Of a DNA stretch of 64,000 bases, positions 8,765 through 16,329 are shown in pieces. Position 1 is the stretch's first letter; each line of letters opens with the position of its first letter. A program made the translations under genes and the position numbers. The DNA comes from Spirosoma radiotolerans (GTDB lineage: Bacteria; Bacteroidota; Bacteroidia; Cytophagales; Spirosomataceae), in the NCBI RefSeq assembly GCF_000974425.1, contig NZ_CP010429.1:620001-684000 (forward strand), in the 5' to 3' direction. The notes beneath the pieces are model-generated. The model was not told the origin of the DNA. It was given only the letters and a program-made list of their open reading frames with translations, and made no database searches.

Positions 8765-8900
8765 TTTTTTCGCTAAAAATAGATAGCGCTCTATGCATTA
8801 CTGGTTTTGCAGCAAGCCTAAACGTTTGGAGGAATTGATGCTAGCGAAATAGTCATTAGCACCATCCTGGTGCAGTGTCCGGTGATTGTCGGTAAAGCCC

Positions 8901-9063
8901 CTAAATCGTTTGGGTATTGCCAACCCGAATCTCATACGTATCGTTGGCCAGGGCCTCAACAAAGGCCTTCGTAACCACCGATGGAGCGATGCCCGTGCTC
9001 CCATTGATCGGGGCCGAAAACTCCGTATTGACCAAGGGAGGCATCGATTCTAACGCGCCTGTT
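8901..9063 (-). pseudogene. C-terminal remnant of a second SDR gene
   Basis: On the minus strand, 52 codons ending in TAG at 8903-8901 read ESMPPLVNTEFSAPINGS then TGIAPSVV..DTYEIRVGN. This aligns closely with the C-terminal part of the intact SDR at 5817-6557 (EVMPSLVDTEATKDMGGHTGMAPLLV..QYEIYVGE). Nothing upstream of it is SDR-like: the frame abuts the stop codon of the MFS gene at 9064. It is therefore a truncated relic, left when its 5' part was removed or replaced. It is not a frameshifted whole gene, because the missing roughly 190 residues are not found in any frame nearby. Confidence 0.7.
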
Positions 9064-10608
9064 TTAGTGGTCGGATAACGAAACAGTGACCGGTTTGGCT
9101 GCCCGTACCACCAGCAGAATTAACGGCATGGCCAGCGCGAAGACCAGGCCGATAGCTAGGTAGGCATCCAGATAGCTGTCAACAGTCGCCTGCCGGGTAA
9201 CGGTCTGATCCAGGAGCCGATAGCTTTGCTGGATAGCCCCCAGCTCAGTGGCCCCCTGACCGACTAATCGGTGACTGGCCGTTGTAAGCCAGGTGATGGT
9301 TTCAGGGTCATTGTCCGTCAACTGCGTCACCAAGTCGGTTCGGTGCTGGGCAATGCGATTAGCCAGATAGGTGTTGGTGCCGGCAATGCCAAACGAGCCA
9401 CCCAGTTGGCGCATCATGTTGTTGAAAGCAGCTCCCTGTGGCACCTCGGCTGGACTAAGACCCGACAGCGCCAGGGCGGTCAGCGGGACCGTGAGCAGAG
9501 CCAGGCCCACCCCTCGAAAAATTAATGGCCCATAGAAATCCCCTTTTCCCGCGTTCGGGCTGAGGTGGCCCATTTGCCAGCTAAAGACAATGAAGATGAT
9601 AAATCCAAAGGCGATGATAAGCTGAGTGGGTACCCCTGTCTGCAGGAGACGGGCCGTAAGGATCAGGGCTACAATCGCCAGCAGGGCACCCGGCAGCAGG
9701 AGTAGCCCCGAAGCCAGTGTGGGAAAGCCAAGGAGCCGCTGGGCAAAGACGGGCGTGAGGTACACACTGGTGAACAGCCCTACTCCCGTGACGAATGTGA
9801 GCACTGAGGCCACCGCTAACGTCGGACTGCGCAACACCCGCAGGTTGACAATCGGCTGGCTGACCCGCAACTCCCACCAGATGAAGCCAACGATCGCTAC
9901 GACGGTCGTGGCGGTGAGGTAGCTAATGTAGGCTGTCTGAAACCAGTCTTCTTCCTGACCCCGCTCCAACAGAATCTGTAACGAGCCAACGCCGACAACC
10001 AGGAGTAGTAGCCCCACATAGTCGATACTCTTGACCACCTGCCGCTGGGCCGGTTCTTTCACCAGTAGCAGGGAGCCAATCAGGACCGCTACGCCAATCG
10101 GCACATTGACCAGAAAGATCCAGTGCCAGCTGGTTATATCGAGAATATAGCCGCCCAGCGTGGGGCCAATGGTAGGACCCGTAAAGACGCCGATACCAAA
10201 GATGGCGCTGGCAACGGATCGTTTGTTGACCGGAAACGATTCAAATACAATGACCTGCGAGGTCGATATCAGCGCCCCGCCCCCAATTCCCTGCAAAAAG
10301 CGAAAGGCAACCAGCACCCAGATATTAGTGGATAAACCACAAAGCAGAGAGGCTAGCGTGAAAAGCGCAATGGAGCCAATGAAGTAGGTCCGTCGTCCTA
10401 GCCAGGCCGCCAGGAATCCCGTCAGGGGAATCACAATCACGTTGGCGATCGCATAAGATGTAATCACCCAGGCGGTGTCTTCCAGGGTGGCTCCCAGATT
10501 GCCCCCCATCTGGGAAAGCGCGACGTTGACGATCGAAATGTCGATCAGTTCCATAACCGCAGCCGCAATCACGGTGGTCGTCAATAAAATTAAACGGGTA
10601 GTACTCAT
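9064..10608 (-). CDS. MFS drug efflux transporter, DHA2/EmrB family
   Basis: A 514-residue inner-membrane proton antiporter of the 14-TM DHA2 (EmrB/QacA) type. The first helix contains the family motif MELIDISIVNVALSQMGGNLG; motif A-like FLAAWLGRRTYF and motif C-like GIGVFTGPTIGPTLGGYI follow, the last being characteristic of drug:H+ antiporters. The start at 10608 has a perfect 14-bp palindrome only two bases upstream (10611-10624). The same consensus precedes the tetR gene that follows at 10690-11292, so repression by that TetR is expected. No EmrA adaptor or TolC partner is adjacent, so whether it works alone is unclear. Confidence 0.92.
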   Translation of the reverse strand: MSTTRLILLTTTVIAAAVMELIDISIVNVALSQMGGNLGATLEDTAWVITSYAIANVIVIPLTGFLAAWLGRRTYFIGSIALFTLASLLCGLSTNIWVLVAFRFLQGIGGGALISTSQVIVFESFPVNKRSVASAIFGIGVFTGPTIGPTLGGYILDITSWHWIFLVNVPIGVAVLIGSLLLVKEPAQRQVVKSIDYVGLLLLVVGVGSLQILLERGQEEDWFQTAYISYLTATTVVAIVGFIWWELRVSQPIVNLRVLRSPTLAVASVLTFVTGVGLFTSVYLTPVFAQRLLGFPTLASGLLLLPGALLAIVALILTARLLQTGVPTQLIIAFGFIIFIVFSWQMGHLSPNAGKGDFYGPLIFRGVGLALLTVPLTALALSGLSPAEVPQGAAFNNMMRQLGGSFGIAGTNTYLANRIAQHRTDLVTQLTDNDPETITWLTTASHRLVGQGATELGAIQQSYRLLDQTVTRQATVDSYLDAYLAIGLVFALAMPLILLVVRAAKPVTVSLSDH

Positions 10609-10610
10609 AA

Positions 10611-10624
10611 ATACCGATCGGTAT
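10611..10624. promoter_or_regulatory. TetR operator candidate at the MFS gene
   Basis: The perfect palindrome ATACCGATCGGTAT lies two bases upstream of the MFS start codon. It matches the palindrome before tetR (11302-11315) at 12 of 14 positions, giving a shared consensus ATACCRATYGGTAT. Binding here would block transcription or initiation directly at the start. Confidence 0.7.
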
Positions 10625-10689
10625 ATTTTTAATCAATAAAAACGGCCAGCCATAGGCTGAATACTTAAGAAACAGGGGATCAAAATGGG

Positions 10690-11292
10690 CTAGGTTGCCA
10701 ACTGGTTAACGAGGGCTTCTACCGTCTTAAGGACTTTGTTCAGACTGGCTGGATTATTGGTCACTTTAGCAATCATTATACCGCCTTCGATCAGGGCAAT
10801 CATGGCTAATGCCGTTGATTCGGGTTCGGCGGTAGCGCTGAATTCTCCGGAGGCTATGCCCTTTTTGATAATGTCGATGATGGTACGCTTCCAGCTCAGA
10901 ACGGCTTTCGCTGCCCGGTCCTTCAACAGGCTGTTCGTGTCATCGGCCTCCGTAGCGGTATTCAGGATGGGGCACCCCCCCACAGGAAAGCCCCTCTCAT
11001 TGAAGCTTTGATACGCCTTTGCATAGACCATCAACTGCTCATGGCAGGTGGTCGCCTGACTCATTTGGGTCTGAACCGCTTTTCGAACCAGCGAGAGATT
11101 ATAGTCAAAAGCAGCCAAAGCTACGGCTTCCTTATTATCGAAGTTGCCGTAGATACTGCCTTTGGTAAGTCGGGTAGCTTCCGTCAAGTCGGCGATCGAT
11201 GTACCGGCGTACCCTTTGGTATTGAATACCCCCGCTGTCGTCTCAATAATGAACTGACGGGTCCGGTCAGCTTTAGATAATTCGCTATTCAT
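10690..11292 (-). CDS. TetR/AcrR-family transcriptional regulator
   Basis: A 200-residue repressor. The N-terminal helix-turn-helix is typical: TRQFIIETTAGVFNTKGYAG then TSIADLTEATRLTKGSIYGNFDNKEAV. The C-terminal ligand domain resembles the TetR_C group with GGCPILN. It lies just upstream of, and in the same direction as, the MFS efflux gene, with 81 bases between them. A palindrome of the same sequence class precedes both genes, which implies autoregulation and control of efflux. fabF is divergent from it across 117 bases and may also be controlled. The inducer is unknown. Confidence 0.92.
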   Translation of the reverse strand: MNSELSKADRTRQFIIETTAGVFNTKGYAGTSIADLTEATRLTKGSIYGNFDNKEAVALAAFDYNLSLVRKAVQTQMSQATTCHEQLMVYAKAYQSFNERGFPVGGCPILNTATEADDTNSLLKDRAAKAVLSWKRTIIDIIKKGIASGEFSATAEPESTALAMIALIEGGIMIAKVTNNPASLNKVLKTVEALVNQLAT

Positions 11293-11296
11293 GGTA

Positions 11297-11332
11297 CAAA
11301 TATACCAATTGGTATTTTTAATTCTATCTTTG
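11297..11332. promoter_or_regulatory. tetR promoter/operator and possible fabF -7 box
   Basis: The palindrome ATACCAATTGGTAT (11302-11315) overlaps a minus-strand -7 box TATATTTG (11304-11297), so bound TetR would occlude its own promoter. Only four bases separate this box from the tetR ATG at 11292, which implies a leaderless or nearly leaderless message. A plus-strand box TATCTTTG (11325-11332) could serve fabF; no well-spaced -33 box is visible for it. Confidence 0.55.
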
Positions 11333-11409
11333 CTGTCATTAATCTTAATACATTTTATTGACAGATCCGGCGATCATCAGCATCACCCATCTTTTTAACC
11401 ACGCGTATC

Positions 11410-12654
11410 ATGTTACATCGAGTTGTTATTACCGGTTTAGGGGCCGTGACTCCCCTGGGTCATGATGTGCCAACATTCTGGCAGAACATACTGGCCGGTC
11501 ACTCCGGAGCTGCCCCCATCACCCGGTTTGATGCATCCTTATTCCGGACACAGTTTGCCAGCGAACTCAAAGGCTATTCACCAGCCGGGTATTTAAGCCA
11601 CGCTGACATCAAGCGAACGGATCGCTTTACGCAGTACGCGCTCCTGGCTGCCGATCAGGCCATTACCGATTCGGGGTTCGATTTAACCAATATGGATCCT
11701 TTCGATGTCGGCGTTATCTGGGGGTCTGGTCAGGGCGGCATGGAAGTCTTTGAGGAGGAGGTCAGGGCATACACGCTGGGCGATGGTCATCCGCGCTTCA
11801 GCCCCTTTTTTGTGCCCAAACTGATCATCAATATGGCGTCAGGGATGATTTCCATTCGTCACGGCTACATGGGTATTAACTATACAACTGTTTCGGCCTG
11901 CGCCACCTCAAACACCGCTTTGATGGACGCGTTCACCTACATCCGGCTGGGGAAAGCCAAAATTATCATTAGTGGTGGTTCTGAAGCACCCATCACACCC
12001 GCGTCATTCGGCGGGTTCAGTGCGTTGAAAGCTATGTCGACCCGAAACGATGAACCCGCCAAGGCGTCACGCCCTTTCGATGTAGAGCGGGATGGTTTTG
12101 TGATGGGCGAAGGGGCAGGGGCGCTGGTACTGGAAGAATACGAACATGCCGTCAAGCGGGGAGCTACCATCTATGGCGAATTAACCGGAGCGGCCATGAC
12201 GGCCGACGCCTATCACATGACGGCCACACATCCTGAAGGGCTTGGTGCTCTGAAGGCCATGCAACTGGCCCTGGCAGAAGCGAAACTGACGGTGGCGGAC
12301 TTGGACTACCTGAACCCCCATGCGACTTCAACCTCCGTCGGTGACCTGTCTGAAACCAAGGCCATTGCCCAACTGATCGGTCAGCAGTCAACTCGGATGA
12401 AAATTAGCGCGACCAAATCCATGACGGGTCATTTACTGGGCGCTGCGGGGGCTATCGAAGCCATTATTTGTCTGCTCAGCATACGAGACGGCGTTATTCC
12501 GCCGACTATCAATACCACACTCATCGACCCGGTCATTCCCAACACGCTGCAAATTGTATTAACCGACGCCATTCCAGCCCGCGTGAATACGGCAATGAGC
12601 AACACCTTTGGTTTCGGCGGCCACAATGGCACTGTCATTTTTCAAAAAGTATAG
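11410..12654 (+). CDS. fabF: Beta-ketoacyl-ACP synthase II
   Basis: This 414-residue condensing enzyme extends acyl-ACP with malonyl-ACP in fatty acid synthesis. The catalytic triad is complete: Cys-164 in VSACATSN, His-304 in NPHATSTSVGD and His-341 in KSMTGHLLGAAG. The N-terminal VVITGLGAVTPLG and C-terminal NTFGFGGHNG are family hallmarks, and the length matches FabF. There is no acpP, fabD or fabG beside it, so this may be a second copy used for a special lipid rather than the housekeeping gene. Its position divergent from a TetR repressor and efflux gene suggests it responds to the same signal, but that is inference. Confidence 0.92.
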   Translation: MLHRVVITGLGAVTPLGHDVPTFWQNILAGHSGAAPITRFDASLFRTQFASELKGYSPAGYLSHADIKRTDRFTQYALLAADQAITDSGFDLTNMDPFDVGVIWGSGQGGMEVFEEEVRAYTLGDGHPRFSPFFVPKLIINMASGMISIRHGYMGINYTTVSACATSNTALMDAFTYIRLGKAKIIISGGSEAPITPASFGGFSALKAMSTRNDEPAKASRPFDVERDGFVMGEGAGALVLEEYEHAVKRGATIYGELTGAAMTADAYHMTATHPEGLGALKAMQLALAEAKLTVADLDYLNPHATSTSVGDLSETKAIAQLIGQQSTRMKISATKSMTGHLLGAAGAIEAIICLLSIRDGVIPPTINTTLIDPVIPNTLQIVLTDAIPARVNTAMSNTFGFGGHNGTVIFQKV

Positions 12655-12793
12655 CCACCCGATTTGAAATTATACTTTATGGTGATCATGTAAAGCGGTC
12701 TCTTACGCACTTTGTGTGGCTCTGCGCAAAAGGAGTGACGTTATTCCTAGCGTTAGCGCGTTGTTCAAAAGAACGAACGCATTCCGTTAGCAT

Positions 12794-12848
12794 CAGTACA
12801 GACACTATTACTTGCCAAATGATTTAGAAAGTAATAGTGTCTGTACTG
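12794..12848. repeat. Perfect 20-bp inverted repeat hairpin
   Basis: The arm CAGTACAGACACTATTACTT (12794-12813) is repeated in exact reverse complement at 12829-12848, with a 15-base loop. It lies about 140 bases after the fabF stop and is not followed by a T-run, so a simple rho-independent terminator is not clearly indicated. A remnant of a small mobile hairpin element is an alternative. Confidence 0.7.
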
Positions 12849-12928
12849 AATAGAATCGTTACAGGATTTAAGCGTATAAACTCCCTCACCATTCGAGTTG
12901 ATTCAAGCAAGTGTATTGCAGCACGCAT

Positions 12929-12961
12929 AAAAAAAGCACTTAACAGATTTGTTAAGTGCTT
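12929..12961 (-). terminator. Rho-independent terminator after tRNA-Thr
   Basis: On the minus strand AAGCACTTAAC (12961-12951) pairs with GTTAAGTGCTT (12944-12934) across a six-base loop and is followed by a run of T. It lies ten bases past the tRNA 3' end. Confidence 0.85.
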
Positions 12962-12971
12962 GACCAGAAAG

Positions 12972-13044
12972 AGCCTCCTATAGGACTTGAACCTACGACC
13001 CCTTCATTACGAATGAAGTGCTCTACCAACTGAGCTAAGGAGGC
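12972..13044 (-). tRNA. tRNA-Thr (anticodon CGT)
   Basis: On the minus strand the sequence folds as a standard 73-base cloverleaf. The acceptor stem GCCTCCT pairs with AGGAGGC, followed by a T discriminator. The D arm is in TAGCTCAGTTGGTAGAGC, the anticodon stem CTTCA/TGAAG encloses loop TTCGTAA, and the T arm contains GGTTCAAGTCC. The anticodon CGT reads ACG, hence threonine. CCA is not encoded. Its own terminator follows at 12929-12961. Confidence 0.95.
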
Positions 13045-13118
13045 TTATTACTGCTCTGCAGCAGCTTTTGGGAATGCAAATATAATAGAGTGGAATTTAA
13101 GAACGCAAGTATCCGTTC

Positions 13119-13135
13119 TATTTTTGGTAAATTTG
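13119..13135 (+). promoter_or_regulatory. -7 boxes directly upstream of the ABC-F gene
   Basis: Two overlapping candidates of the TAnnTTTG type, TATTTTTG (13119-13126) and TAAATTTG (13128-13135), end 14 and 5 bases before the ATG. The second would give a leaderless message. No well-placed TTTG/TTG -33 box is seen. Confidence 0.4.
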
Positions 13136-13140
13136 CACCC

Positions 13141-15132
13141 ATGATTTCCATTACGAACCTATCGTACTACCTCGGTAGCCGGGCTTTATACGAAAATGCC
13201 TCGCTACATATTAAGCCAAACCAGAAAATCGGCCTCATCGGCCTCAATGGTACGGGCAAATCAACGCTACTCCGTATTATCAATGGTGAGTATCAGCCCG
13301 ATGGAGGCATCATTTCCAAAGCGGGCGATGTGTCGATCGGCTTCCTGAATCAGGATTTGCTATCCTACCAGACCGATGATTCCATTCTCTCCGTAGCCAT
13401 GCAGGCCTTTGCCCGGCAAAACGAACTGCAAATCAAGATTGAGGAACTGCTCCACAAAATGGAGACGGATTATACGGATGATCTGGTCGATAAATTAGGA
13501 AAGGCACAGGAAGAATTCGATGCGCTTGATGGCTATACGATCCAGTCCAGAGCCGAAGAAATTCTGGAAGGTCTTGGCTTCTCAACAGACGATTTGAGTA
13601 AACCACTCAAGTTGTTCTCCGGGGGGTGGCGGATGCGGGTGATGCTGGCCAAGCTATTGCTGGAAAAGCCATCTTTGCTGATGCTTGATGAGCCAACCAA
13701 CCACCTGGATTTACCGTCTATTCAGTGGGTTGAAAAATACGTTCAGAACTACGAAGGGTCTGTTATTGTCGTTTCCCACGACCGGGAATTCGTTGATAAC
13801 GTGGTCGATACCATTGTTGAAGTGTCGGGCGGTAAGCTGAATTATTACGCCGGTGATTACTCGTATTACATGGAGGAAAAAGCACTGCGTAACGAAATTC
13901 AGAAGGGAGCTTTTGAAAACCAACAGGCTAAAATCCGGCAAACAGAACGCTTCATCGAACGCTTTAAGGCAAAGGCTTCCAAGGCTAAGCAAGCCCAGAG
14001 CCGCGTGAAGCAGCTTGAACGGATGGAACTCGTCGATGATGTGATCGACAGCAGCGCGCGGGTTAATTTTAAATTTAACTTCTCGCAGCAGCCCGGTCGC
14101 CACATTCTGCATTTAGATAATATTTCAAAAGCCTACGGCGAGAAGCGAATTCTGACCAACTCCACGGCCCGGCTTGAACGGGGCGATAAAGTAGCCCTTA
14201 TTGGGGCCAATGGACGCGGAAAGTCGACGCTGTTGCGTATCATTTCGGGCTCCGAGCCCATCGATGGCGAACGCGCCCTGGGGTATAACGTCTCATTTAG
14301 CTTCTACGCCCAGCACCAGCTCGAGTCGCTTCGGGTAGAAGATTCGATGCTGGAAGAACTGAAACAGGCTAATCCAACAAAGTCGGATGGAGAACTGCGC
14401 GGTGTACTTGGGTGCTTCTTATTTTCGGGTGACGATGTGTTTAAGAAAATTAAAGTGCTGTCGGGGGGTGAAAAATCGCGGGTAGCACTGGCCAAGGTGC
14501 TGCTTTCCCAGGCAAATTTTCTGCTGTTGGACGAACCGACCAACCACCTCGACATGCAGTCAGTGAATATCCTGATTCAGGCGCTGCAACAGTACGAAGG
14601 CACGTATGTGGTTGTTTCTCACGACCGGTATTTCGTCTCGCAGATTGCCAACAAAATCTGGTACATCGAAGACGAGCAGATTAAAGAGTATCCTGGCACG
14701 TACGATGAATACGAATGGTGGCAGGAAGAACGCAAAGCACAGGGTATTGGCACCGGTAAACAGCCTGTTGAAAATCCAAAGACCCAGCATGTGGCTAGTC
14801 CGACACCCGCTACCAATGGCCATTCGTTGAACGGCAATGGCCAGAAAGCAACCAATGGCCGGGCATCGGAGGAGGAGCGTAGGGAGTGGCAGAAAACACA
14901 TAAAAGTCTGACCCGCCAAGCTGAAGAAGCCGAAACAAAAATCGGTCAGTTGGAAAGCCGTAAGAAGAAACTCGAGGTTGAACTGGCTGATCCGGCGACC
15001 TATGGCGACGATAAACTGATGCAGGCCAAAAACGATGAGTACAGACACGTAATGGCCCAGATCAATCAACTGCAGGACGAATGGGAAAACGCCATGCTCG
15101 AAGCTGAAGAGTGGGAGAAGAAATTAGCGTAA
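13141..15132 (+). CDS. ABC-F family ATP-binding protein
   Basis: A 663-residue soluble protein with two ABC domains and no membrane segment, as in the ribosome-associated ABC-F (Uup/EttA) proteins. Domain 1 has Walker A GLNGTGKST, signature LFSGGWRMRV and Walker B LLMLDEPTNHLD. Domain 2 has GANGRGKST, LSGGEKSRVALAK and FLLLDEPTNHLD. A charged linker (FIERFKAKASKAKQAQSRVK) joins them and the C-terminus is a predicted coiled coil (SRKKKLEVELADP). The frame is open upstream to 13090, but ATG 13141 begins the conserved ISITNLSYYLG. A role on the translating ribosome is likely; antibiotic protection is possible but not indicated. A 34-bp hairpin follows the stop. Confidence 0.92.
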   Translation: MISITNLSYYLGSRALYENASLHIKPNQKIGLIGLNGTGKSTLLRIINGEYQPDGGIISKAGDVSIGFLNQDLLSYQTDDSILSVAMQAFARQNELQIKIEELLHKMETDYTDDLVDKLGKAQEEFDALDGYTIQSRAEEILEGLGFSTDDLSKPLKLFSGGWRMRVMLAKLLLEKPSLLMLDEPTNHLDLPSIQWVEKYVQNYEGSVIVVSHDREFVDNVVDTIVEVSGGKLNYYAGDYSYYMEEKALRNEIQKGAFENQQAKIRQTERFIERFKAKASKAKQAQSRVKQLERMELVDDVIDSSARVNFKFNFSQQPGRHILHLDNISKAYGEKRILTNSTARLERGDKVALIGANGRGKSTLLRIISGSEPIDGERALGYNVSFSFYAQHQLESLRVEDSMLEELKQANPTKSDGELRGVLGCFLFSGDDVFKKIKVLSGGEKSRVALAKVLLSQANFLLLDEPTNHLDMQSVNILIQALQQYEGTYVVVSHDRYFVSQIANKIWYIEDEQIKEYPGTYDEYEWWQEERKAQGIGTGKQPVENPKTQHVASPTPATNGHSLNGNGQKATNGRASEEERREWQKTHKSLTRQAEEAETKIGQLESRKKKLEVELADPATYGDDKLMQAKNDEYRHVMAQINQLQDEWENAMLEAEEWEKKLA

Positions 15133-15135
15133 GAG

Positions 15136-15211
15136 AATGAGTTTACGGTTTGTGGTTTACGACGGACCGTAGCACGGCGGTCCGTCGTAAACCACAAACC
15201 GTAAACTCATT
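15136..15211. terminator. 34-bp perfect hairpin after the ABC-F gene
   Basis: Bases 15136-15169 and 15178-15211 are perfectly complementary over 34 bp with an eight-base loop. The stem contains GTTTACGGTTTGTGGTTTAC, a word shared with hairpins near 29.2 and 30.1 kb. It starts four bases after the ABC-F stop and is followed by TTTATC, so it probably ends transcription before the radical SAM gene. A stem this long is not needed for termination alone. Confidence 0.7.
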
Positions 15212-15254
15212 TTATCGTACAAGTAAAATATAATTATGTTTTATTTGTACATCT

Positions 15255-16313
15255 ATGGCAGACTACAAAAAAGGGCGGGGCGCGCAGTTTAATTCAGCCA
15301 ATTCATTCTCGACGCATCAATACGAGCCAGATAACCTGAGCGCGTCGTATGACGATGATTTCCCTGAGCCGTCAGTAAAGACTCAGTTTTTTGAGGGAAC
15401 ACCCAAACAAATAATCAGTCGATCTACGAGTCCCGACATTGGTTTCTCAGCCTCCATCAACCCATATCAGGGATGCGAACACGGCTGTATTTACTGTTAT
15501 GCCCGTCCTTCGCACGAATACTGGGGGTTTTCGGCCGGGCTGGATTTCGAGAGTAAAATAATGGTTAAGAAGAATGCGCCAGCCCTGCTCGAAAAGCAAT
15601 TTCAGGCGCGCTCGTATAAGCCGGCCGTCATTCATTTTTCGGGGAATACCGATTGTTACCAACCCGCCGAACGAACCTATCAACTTACCCGGCAACTGCT
15701 TGCGTTGTGCCTGCGTTATCGAAATCCGGTGTCGATTATCACCAAAAACGCGCTGATCCTCCGCGATCTGGACATTCTGAAGCCGCTGGCTGCACTCAAT
15801 CTGGTTAGCGTTGCCATCTCGATCACTACGCTCAGCGAATCCCTTCGGTTGCTTATGGAGCCCCGTACCGTTACCGGCACACAACGCTTAAAAACGATGG
15901 GTATGCTACATCAGGTGGGTGTACCGGTTGGCGTGATGACGGCCCCCATTATTCCCAGTTTGAACGATCACGAGATACCAAAGTTGATTGAGCAGGCTGC
16001 CGGGCAGGGGGCCTCTTGGGCTGCTTATACGGTGGTCCGGTTAAATGGGGCGCTTGGCCCTTTATTCACCGACTGGCTTCGGCAGACCTTCCCCGACCGA
16101 GCCGAGCGAGTCCTGAATCAGATTGCCGATTGTCATGGCGGACAATTGAATGATTCGCGGTTTAGCACCCGCATGTCGGGCGAGGGTCCATACGCCCGGC
16201 ATATCGCGCAATTACACCGAATTGCCTGCCAGAAGTATTTGGCTGGACGCCAACCCGCTGAGTTAAATACAACGTTGTTCAGGCCTGCCGGTCAACTGGG
16301 TCTTTTTGACTAA
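15255..16313 (+). CDS. PA0069-family radical SAM protein
   Basis: A 352-residue radical SAM protein related to the SPL/PA0069 group. The iron-sulfur cluster motif is CEHGCIYC (Cys-74, Cys-78, Cys-81, CxxxCxxC) within SINPYQGCEHGCIYCYARPS. The following HEYWGFSAGLDFESKIMVK, IHFSGNTDCYQPAE and SIITKNALILRDLDIL are conserved in this group. The N-terminal extension includes KQIISRSTSPDIGFS. The reaction of the PA0069 family is not established to my knowledge; spore photoproduct lyase is the nearest characterised relative. It converges with the bestrophin gene (16 bases between stops). Confidence 0.88.
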   Translation: MADYKKGRGAQFNSANSFSTHQYEPDNLSASYDDDFPEPSVKTQFFEGTPKQIISRSTSPDIGFSASINPYQGCEHGCIYCYARPSHEYWGFSAGLDFESKIMVKKNAPALLEKQFQARSYKPAVIHFSGNTDCYQPAERTYQLTRQLLALCLRYRNPVSIITKNALILRDLDILKPLAALNLVSVAISITTLSESLRLLMEPRTVTGTQRLKTMGMLHQVGVPVGVMTAPIIPSLNDHEIPKLIEQAAGQGASWAAYTVVRLNGALGPLFTDWLRQTFPDRAERVLNQIADCHGGQLNDSRFSTRMSGEGPYARHIAQLHRIACQKYLAGRQPAELNTTLFRPAGQLGLFD

Positions 16314-16329
16314 ATACGTGCTGGGTTTC

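Larger units (their letters stand above)
12655..12971. other. Intergenic region with two hairpins, no gene
   Basis: No coding sequence is supported here. It contains the 20-bp hairpin at 12794-12848 and the tRNA terminator at 12929-12961, both listed separately. Confidence 0.6.

Noticed and set aside
8798..9004. 68-codon frame on the minus strand over the SDR stump
   Set aside because: Another frame of the same stretch aligns to the SDR C-terminus; this one is Arg-rich noise.
15136..15211. Repeated hairpin words as a CRISPR array
   Set aside because: The repeats are inverted pairs at single loci, with no regularly spaced direct repeats, no spacers and no cas genes.
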